Shown: positions 8,220-14,325 of the stretch, piece by piece | Numbering within the stretch: position 1 is the first letter of the stretch | How the letters are laid out: every line of letters starts with the position of its first letter | Source of the DNA: Larix sibirica | Lineage: Eukaryota; Streptophyta; Pinopsida; Pinales; Pinaceae | Length of the DNA: 14,325 bases | Assembly (NCBI GenBank): GCA_004151065.3 | Contig: NWUY0300002172.1 | Span: forward strand, 1 to 14,325 | Reading direction: 5' to 3' | Notes under the pieces: generated by a model | Told to the model about the DNA's origin: nothing | Databases searched by the model: none | What the model saw: the letters and a program-made list of their open reading frames with translations, nothing else | Position numbers and translations under genes: made by a program

Positions 8220-8670
8220 CTTTCTTCCTTTGTGGTTGCAACTTCTTAGTATAAAGGGAATGTTGATGGGATCTCACTTTGAATGTTTAGGGCCATCATT
8301 AGGGATCAAATCATGGGCCATTCCATCCATAAGTGTCATTTTTTTGAACAAGCAGTGAAATTTTGAGTATTGTTTTTGAAATTTCGTCACGGATGGAGAA
8401 GTGTTGATTTGAGTTATAACAAGGAGATTGAAAGGGAACTTATCGAGTATCCCTTAACAAACATTGGCTTGAGGTAGAACAATACATACATAAGTACTTG
8501 ACCTATGAAGGGAGGTATAGCTTGCTTTTTGGTTATCATTTAAAACTGCTAATATATCCAAGGCATAAGAAGTATAGCGATATCCCATATTTTCTCTTCC
8601 ATTCACTTGAATTAATGAGCATAACGATACATAAGAGCGGTAAGTGTAATATTGTTATACATGCTTTGTA
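8220..8670. other. Spacer, no gene seen
   Basis: Nothing recognised apart from the GAGTTATAAC block near 8411 noted with the inverted repeat at 7989. A 65-codon frame at 8498-8695 overlaps the tandem repeat and lacks motifs. Confidence 0.4.
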
Positions 8671-8821
8671 TATTTTTTATGTTTGGCATACATGAATGGT
8701 TACAGTAAGTTGAAAGATATTTTTTTTATGTTTGGTATACATGAATGGTTACAGTAAGTTGTAAGTTGAAGCATATTTTTGATGTTTGGCATACATGGAT
8801 GGTTAGAGTAATATTTTTATG
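8671..8821. repeat. Three-copy minisatellite-like tandem repeat
   Basis: The unit begins TATTTTTTATGTTTGGCATAC and continues ATGAATGGTTACAGTAAGTTG. It occurs at 8671-8717, 8718-8773 and 8774-8810, and a fourth start (TATTTTTATG) follows at 8812. Unit lengths vary because of T-run changes and a 7-bp TAAGTTG duplication inside the second copy. Copies one and two are nearly identical over their core. Copy three has a few substitutions (ATGGATGG, TTAGAG). Confidence 0.9.
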
Positions 8822-9138
8822 AGAATAAATCAGATTGATTATGAAGATTGAAATCGAATCGCTTACGAACTCAAACCCCAAAATGTGTTTGGTTTTCTCT
8901 TGTTTTGAAGTGATGTTCCTCCGTCTTTCCATTTAGGTCTTCGTTATGGTGTTTATAACCTATTATCTGACTTGGGTTGACATGTTTCATGTCGTTTGAA
9001 GTTTTACGTTGTTACCTTCATCCTCATAGTTTCGTCCTGATTCGTGACTGAAAAAATCCTCACATGCTCAATGTATTTTGTTGAAGTGATGAAATAAGGT
9101 CGTGAGAAGAGTTTTGTTGCCATAATTTCCTCATCTAG
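8822..9138. other. Less A+T-rich spacer, possible upstream region of a gene remnant
   Basis: The sequence is less A+T-rich than its surroundings, with several TCGT/CGTC words (for example near 8990-9050). No open frame is supported. It precedes the exon-like piece at 9139, so it could be old intron or upstream DNA of the same locus. Confidence 0.3.
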
Positions 9139-9154
9139 ACTTTGGTATCTTCAG

Positions 9155-9175
9155 TTGCAAAGTCACCCTTTGCAA
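9155..9175. repeat. Perfect hairpin TTGCAAAG/CTTTGCAA
   Basis: Eight-base arms (9155-9162 and 9168-9175) flank a 5-base loop. It lies inside the exon-like piece. It is too short, and lacks the T-run, to call a terminator; plants do not use such terminators for coding genes. Confidence 0.7.
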
Positions 9176-9223
9176 ATTTCACCTCCACTCCTTTCATGAA
9201 ATCTGTCAAGACCACCCAGTCCA

Positions 9224-9232
9224 AAACCCTAG
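9224..9232 (+). promoter_or_regulatory. Telo-box-like motif AAACCCTAG
   Basis: AAACCCTA(G) is the plant telo box found in promoters of many translation-related genes. Here it sits in the exon-like frame at 9139-9252, so it may be coding coincidence. No TATA box is evident at a suitable distance. Confidence 0.2.
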
Positions 9233-9252
9233 CCCAGTATTTGTATGTATAA

Positions 9253-10526
9253 GAAATGCATTACAATTTTAATGGAATAATGTTGAAGAAGGAATGTTAT
9301 CTATGGGAACTGTTTATGATGAATATTGTTGTTGTTTAAATTGGAGCGACAAGGAGAGATTAGCGTAACAAAATGTTGCATACATAGGTTGTTATGATTG
9401 ATTGGAAGGCTCTTGTTAAATTCACACAATATTTGGCCTCTATTTGATCATTTTCATTTTGCAACCGAATATTGTTTCATTACTCAATGGCATTCGTGTT
9501 TTCTTACTCATCTTTTTAACTTGATTTGGTGCAATATTTTGAATCCTCATTCGTTTTTGCATTTTTGCAGCTACAGTCCTGACTAGCATTTGTTTTTCCC
9601 TTTTGATTCGCTGTCATTTCGAATTAAAAATGCGCCAATGATACACCCCCCACTGTCTCAATTTTGCAATTGTCTGGCCCCGACCTTCTGCAAGTTCTTC
9701 ATAGCCTATTGATTATTGTTTGAACAACGATACCCCTTGGTCACTAGTCACCACCCTATATGTTGTTTATGAGTTTTTTTCCGAAACATGGTTTTCATTT
9801 TCAGCTGGGTAAAGGTTATGGATTTGATATTGATTGATGTTGTTATTAGGTGGAAAGTGATGTAAAAGGATAACCTTTGTTGAGGAGAACGCTATATGAA
9901 ATTAAATATTTGGTTGAAAATGAGTCACAATTCTATGTTAAGCCTAAGAGTTTTAAAATGAAGGAAGAAATGTTTTAAATGGTTTATAGTTTGTAAATTC
10001 GAATGAATATTGTGAGTGTGGATCAACTATTTTGATATAGAAATAGAAGATGTTATAAAAAAAGAACTTGATCCGATAAACAAAATCTTGTATGTATTAA
10101 AAAAAATGGATATGAGAGAAGTGAAAGTGAAGGAAGGTAACAAGGGCCAAAACAATATTGTTACTGTGTTTGCATGATTTATTTGAAGTTAATAGAATGA
10201 GCTTAAAATCTATTGAAGTAATGTCTCATTGTGACAAGTGTTTAAGGATGGTAGATGGTCATAACTTATTCAGATTTGAGGATTGTTATCAGATGCACTT
10301 TGTCTTATATCTACTTTAATATGCCCTTACTTCATCCTGTTCACCTTTTACCCTTATTCTTTCCCTAACAACAGTAAACATGAGAATGAGATTGATTTTG
10401 TAGATGGATATAAAAGGGAAATGAGTTGTTGTAGCATTGTATATACATGTTTGATGCGATGCATGTTAATATTATATTGTAGTTGGTTATTTTATATGCT
10501 CATAAAATGTTTACTTTGTCCATCAG
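9253..10526 (+). other. Intron-like spacer before the Pro-rich frame
   Basis: T-rich plus-strand sequence with several acceptor-like ends: TTTTTGCAG near 9570, TTTTCATTTTCAG near 9803 and TCCATCAG at 10519-10526. No open frame longer than 93 codons lies here. That frame (10283-10564) runs into the start of the next feature but is hydrophobic and Cys-rich in its first part, like translated intron. A C-rich patch at 9640-9700 might be another short exon, but it is unsupported. Confidence 0.3.
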
Positions 10527-11164
10527 AAATGAGGTTTTCTGTTAAGGATCAAGAAGATTTGTAAGGGGAAAGGGGGGTATAGGACAATACATTTGACAGA
10601 AGGGTAGGAAAAGAAAGATTTGGCTCTATACATTTTGACACTAATTCAAAAGAATTCAATAAGCTGTCTATAACATGCGACCTATACCTTGTAACTCCTC
10701 CTCCTACCTCTTCACTACGTCTACCCCTTTTCATGCACATGCAACAAGGCTTACATCCACGTCCAAATATAATAGATGTTCCTCATCGTCCACCTTCCTA
10801 CAATACTGGTTGGGATGTTAGACCTCCATCTCCTTTTGGAAAAAGAACTAGTTAGGAGCCCTATGAACTTCAATTTTCCTTGCATCCAATAGTTAGTTAT
10901 GCCTCCTCAGGGAATAGATCCAAGATCCCTCCTATGCTGGAAGATGAACCACAAGTTGAGAAACCACCAAGTCCTAAGCATCCCAAAAGTGATTCCCCTC
11001 CTCCTGCACAACCTAAAGAAGAAGAGATTGTTGCCGTCTTTATCGATGAATAAGAAGATATGGTGTTGAGGGAGCCTCATGTGTTGTCATCTAGTTTCAT
11101 ATTTCCATTAAAAACATGTATTCCTCAGTTTTTAAATGTTGATTTTGACTATGGCCTGTTTTAA
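10527..11164 (+). pseudogene. Broken Pro/Ser-rich protein-coding sequence, unidentified
   Basis: One plus-strand frame covers 212 codons from ATG 10529 to TAA 11162-11164. Internal stops lie at 10562-10564, 10580-10582, 10853-10855 and 11051-11053. Between stops there are clean runs of 90 and 65 codons of normal composition. Residues about 19-60 are mixed (FDRRVGKERFGSIHFDT). Next comes a Pro/His-rich part (PPPTSS, HPRPN, VPHRPPSYNTGWDVRPPSP), then an acidic, Pro-rich tail (SDSPPPAQPKEEEIVAVFID). The four premature stops are TAA or TAG, each one C-to-T step from a Gln codon. The reading begins just after CATCAG, a good splice acceptor, so this may be a last exon whose natural end is at 11051. 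Low-complexity Pro-rich tails occur in many plant nuclear proteins. I do not recognise the family and cannot exclude a transposon ORF. It is non-functional as read. Confidence 0.5.
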
Positions 11165-12276
11165 TTGATAGGTGGTAGTTTGGGTTACTTTTTTTGAGCT
11201 CAAGACTATACAGTTCCTGCTATTTTCGAGGACACGTGCATTATACTTTGGATTATTTTTTAATTATATAATGCAATAGGCAGACCGTTATATATATTAT
11301 ATGATTGTTGGGAGGTATATGACATTGTGTGCATGAATGTGATAAATACCTTTTGATATGTATTTTGCATTAAGTCATAAAGGTAGATACAAGCAATGTC
11401 ATATTACTATATCTTATGACTATTTATTATAAAGATTGTATTTAAAAGAAAGGTGGGTCCCTTTTAGTTTATCATGTGCTTCGACTTTATAATTGAATCC
11501 ACCAATTTGGAAATAATAAGTAAATAAAGAATTTAAAAGTATGCCTTAAGTACTCTTGAATGTCTAATAGTCTTATTGTGTATTATCCCTATTTGTTATT
11601 TCATTGAGAGGGTTTGAGAACCAACTTAAAAGAATAGGTTAATAACTGTTTCTTGGAGAAATGTTTAAAAGGCTTGCACTTACAAGAGGAAGCATCAGTG
11701 TTTCCCATGCTATGGTATGCATGCATAAGAATATTGTTTCTTAGATTTTAAAGTTTTAGCTTCATAGTTTCACAATTTTATATGAGTCTGGAATCTCTGT
11801 GATAGAAAGAGTCTTATTTAAGTGGTAGATTGGAGATCCAAAGTTATTTTGTGTTATAAAATGTAACATTCCTTTTTGTTTGTTGAAGATTTGATTATAA
11901 TCTTTTTGTAGCTATCCTTAAGTCGGTTATTTGGTTGTAGATGATTATATCAACATCAAACATATTCCTTGGATACTTTTTTTTAGCATTATTGACACAT
12001 ATTATTATTATATTTATCACTTATCCAATGATTAAGTGGTCTTGTAAACACTTATCATTTGTGAAAGACACATTTATGGTCTAGTAGATTCATAGGCTCT
12101 CATATTAAGTGTAATGATCAAGCAAATTCAATAAAGAATCACTTCTTTGCTATCATATTTTATCTTTTGTTTGTTTTCTTTTCTTAAATTTATCTTATTT
12201 AACATTTTTGTTTTCAGTTATGATGGATTGTATAAATTTGTAAACATTGTACAAATTGTATTTGATAGTTTTCCTT
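11165..12276. other. A+T-rich spacer, nothing firm
   Basis: This could be old 3' flanking DNA of the broken gene. A short frame around 11923 contains LVVDDY, reminiscent of a retroelement integrase strand, but it has no supporting context. No RNA gene or clear repeat is seen. Confidence 0.4.
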
Positions 12277-12342
12277 CAATATTTTTGTTATGAATTTGCC
12301 CTAGAGTCACAATATTTTTGTTATGAATCTGCCCTGGAGTCA
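12277..12342. repeat. 33-bp tandem duplication
   Basis: The unit CAATATTTTTGTTATGAATT plus GCCCTAGAGTCA (with small variation) is present at 12277-12309 and 12310-12342, with two mismatches, both transitions (T/C and A/G). The unit length is a multiple of three, but no coding frame is supported here. Confidence 0.95.
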
Positions 12343-12970
12343 CAAGGATAATACATTAAATTGCAAATTTATCCTGTTTGATCTATTTAAGGCTATTATA
12401 TAATTTTTATTTGAATATATTTCGTGTATCATTTTGTTTATTTCCTGTCATATGTGACTCACTAGATTCTTAATAAAAGTTGAGTTATATTTGTACATAT
12501 TTTTCGTTGTATTTAAACTAGGGTGTTCATTCTCGTTTCCTCTTTGTCTAGCCAACTTAGAGGTTGAAATAGTTGATCTAGGAACATTTAATTTCCCTCG
12601 TCAACACACACAAATAAAAAAAAATAGTATTAGATTATCTATCACACAGAAAGATAAGTACAATATAAATTGGTAAAATATTGATAACATAACATCTATC
12701 TAAAAATTATAAGCAAAATGAAAATGCATATATCTAAGGATATACCAGGGTCATTGGATTTAATGCTAGTCGTTAGTTGCATTTTGGTTGTGCACGGCAT
12801 GGAGACATGAAAAAATCACAATAGAATAATAAGTTTATATCATTGATTGACGAATAAATAGGCATGTATGAAACTGTAAAAATACTAAAGGGGAATACAT
12901 GTATGAGCTTCTCTTTGTTTCAAGAATAATTTAATATGCCTCCATAATTAAGGGTCTGAATTCATAATAA
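12343..12970. other. A+T-rich spacer before the 12977 pseudogene
   Basis: No gene is supported. A 61-codon frame (12491-12676) and a 27-codon frame starting near 12718 show no motif. The second lies upstream of the next pseudogene but is separated from it by many stops. Confidence 0.4.
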
Positions 12971-12976
12971 TTTAGT

Positions 12977-13832
12977 ATGAGGGATTACAACACCAAGCTT
13001 AGCATTCGCAATTCCATCCATGACGGCAGGGATGTAGAGTGGACTACAAAAGTAGAGGGAGACATGATGGGATAGAAGGTTTGCATACTTATTATGATAG
13101 AGGGAAGCCCTTCTCCTTTGAATTAGGCTCTCAAGAATTTAGAGTGGTCTCTCTACTAGTTGGTAATGGGTGTTCATTCTAGGTTCATCAAGTGTGGTCT
13201 ATTTTAGAGGCCATCACGCTATATTTTTGAGAGGATGAGGATGAAAAGCAACAGGTATATGGAGCAAGGTGAAAGAATTTATAGTAAGTCGTAGACGAAG
13301 ACCCAAGAAATGTAGAGTGGATTTAATGGAAAGGGAAGCAATAAAACCCAACGTTAGTAGAGTTTATGGTGAAGGGGAAGTGGCGAAAATTGACTAGAGA
13401 GTGAGATAACATAGAGGCATGAAATCCAATGCTCAAGTTGTTAAAGATATTGTAGAGTGGATTCCAAACACTGGCTTTTGGAAAAGTAGGAATACTAGAT
13501 TCCTAAAGTTGGTTGATATTTGTTGGCATATGAAGAATTTCATAGGCATGGCATGGGAGGTGGGAGGTGACCAACAGAATGAGGTCTTAACAAATTGAAC
13601 TAGCTGGAGAAGAAACTGGACCATGTAGATAAAAAATATCACAATCTACATCATGAGATTCAAGGACCAAAGACGAGGAGTGACAAACTAGAGGAGGAAG
13701 ATCTTGAAAAGATTAAGGAAGATGCATTGGCAATGTGAAATCCGTATCCATTCTAAAGAAGCTATTAGGGCCAACCTAGGGGAGGAAACACCTCCTATCT
13801 TGATCAATGTTGATTTAGACTCTAATAATTAG
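12977..13832 (+). pseudogene. Broken coding sequence of about 285 codons with coiled-coil-like end, unidentified
   Basis: Coding-like segments follow one another on the plus strand through several frameshifts. From ATG 12977 (MRDYNTKLSIRNSIHDGRDV) the frame runs to 13072. A second frame (13024-13272) includes YYDRGKPFSFELGSQEFRVV and has stops at 13180 and 13228. A third frame (13245-13598) has stops at 13395 and 13407 and contains DIVEWIPNTGFWKSRNTRF and DICWHMKNFIGMAWEVGG. The next (13604-13738) is highly charged (LEKKLDHVDKKYHNLHHEI, then DKLEEEDLEKIKED), like a coiled coil. The last (13740-13832) ends with IRANLGEETPPILINVDLD, Asp/Asn residues and a TAG. Trp-rich, normally composed peptides joined across indels are strong evidence of an old protein gene. 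I recognise no conserved domain. It may be an ORF of a plant mobile element or a host gene relic. Confidence 0.55.
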
Positions 13833-14325
13833 CCTTTACTAATCTAATTTTTATTACAAGTTGAGTTGTCTTTTAATATAATTAGAATCACGTTAGCTTT
13901 AAATTTTTGAAGCTTTGTTTTCATAGAGAATAGGGTATAGGAAGATATGTATGTAACTCTTTTTTGCATTGACAACAAAACTACGTAATTCGTTTTTACA
14001 TTCCTTTTTTCACTATCAACAAAAATGATCTAAATTAAAATTATTCAAAAGAGGGTGCATCCTCATGAAATAATTGTTTTCTTATTGTTCTTCTCATAAT
14101 AATAATCTAATTACTCATTTGTTGGGTAGTGGTTTAGCATTAGATTAATAAGAGTTTTACTGAAACTAGATCATGTATAATTCTTAGTTTATAATATTTA
14201 GGTTTTACTTGAGAATGCCTACAATCATGGTTGAAATTTAACATCATATCTTACACTTCAATAAATTTTTATATGACGTTTTAATTTTAACATTGCCTTT
14301 CATTTGATGTTTAAATCTTAATTTT
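13833..14325. other. A+T-rich 3' flank, nothing recognised
   Basis: T-rich sequence follows the stop of the broken gene, consistent with old 3' untranslated and flanking DNA. No distinct polyadenylation site, repeat or coding frame can be supported. Confidence 0.4.

Larger units (their letters stand above)
9139..9252 (+). pseudogene. Small exon-like coding piece, unidentified
   Basis: A plus-strand frame of 37 codons runs after TCATCTAG, a splice-acceptor-like end, to a TAA at 9250-9252. The peptide (includes KSPFANFTSTPFMKSVKTTQ) has normal amino-acid composition rich in Ser/Thr/Lys/Pro, unlike neighbouring A+T noise. The codons use more C than the flanks. No domain is recognised. It might be an exon of the same locus as the Pro-rich frame at 10527. 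The distance of about 1.3 kb is reasonable for a plant intron, but the link is speculative. Confidence 0.25.

Noticed and set aside
10283-10526. First 80 codons of the 93-codon frame leading into the Pro-rich sequence, as a signal peptide or N-terminus
   Set aside because: The stretch is Cys/Leu/Tyr-rich like translated T-rich intron, and an acceptor-like CAG at 10524-10526 separates it from the coding-like part.
11920-11985. Plus-strand peptide containing LVVDDY then WILFF, reminiscent of a copia integrase core strand
   Set aside because: Only about 20 residues match loosely, the spacing is wrong, and no other integrase motif (zinc-binding HHCC, further acidic residues) lies nearby. Chance is the better explanation.
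1-14325. CRISPR arrays, tRNA or rRNA genes, bacterial operons, organellar genes
   Set aside because: No spaced identical repeats, no tRNA T-loop signature in context, no ribosomal RNA core sequences and no long ORFs with bacterial start sites were seen. The whole window reads as plant nuclear DNA.

Overview
This window looks like nuclear intergenic DNA from a large plant genome. It is A+T rich throughout and contains no intact gene. The longest ATG-started frame is about 140 codons. Decayed coding fragments, degraded retroelement pieces, small tandem duplications and a (TC)n microsatellite are scattered through it. The density of old repeats and the wealth of nonsense codons one C-to-T change away from a sense codon fit a methylated, slowly purged genome such as a gymnosperm. 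That assignment is inference; nothing in the window proves the taxon. There are no bacterial operons, rRNA or tRNA genes, CRISPR arrays or organellar genes.

Layout. Positions 1-1600 are A+T-rich spacer with one weak coding-like frame (93-395), a perfect 28-bp tandem duplication (1028-1083) and a (TC)n tract (1602-1626). Positions 1726-2859 on the minus strand hold the decayed C-terminal part of a retroelement gag-like protein. It has a basic, Asn/Lys-rich stretch followed by a ruined CCHC zinc knuckle. Positions 3095-3650 (minus) and 7015-7560 (plus) are two diverged, inverted copies of one LTR-like sequence. Each carries a TATA box, and landmark spacings differ by only 1-5 bases between the copies. 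Between them lie a strand-skewed region (about 4060-5640), a separate TATA box with a TCP-type site (5768-5789) and a weak coding-like frame (6468-6854).

Positions 7950-8820 are rich in short duplications and hairpins. Positions 9139-11164 look like remnants of a host-type gene: a small exon-like piece with a nearby telo-box sequence at 9139-9252, and a 212-codon Pro/Ser-rich frame at 10527-11164. That frame is preceded by a splice-acceptor-like sequence and broken by four nonsense codons. A 33-bp tandem duplication lies at 12277-12342. Positions 12977-13832 hold the best-preserved broken coding sequence, about 285 codons in several frames, ending in a charged coiled-coil-like segment. I could not identify its family.

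No working system can be claimed here. The pieces do not cooperate as a pathway; they are independent old insertions and gene remnants. The items most worth following are the inverted LTR-like pair, the broken gene at 12977-13832 and the Pro-rich broken gene at 10527-11164. All alignments were done by eye. No database search was possible.
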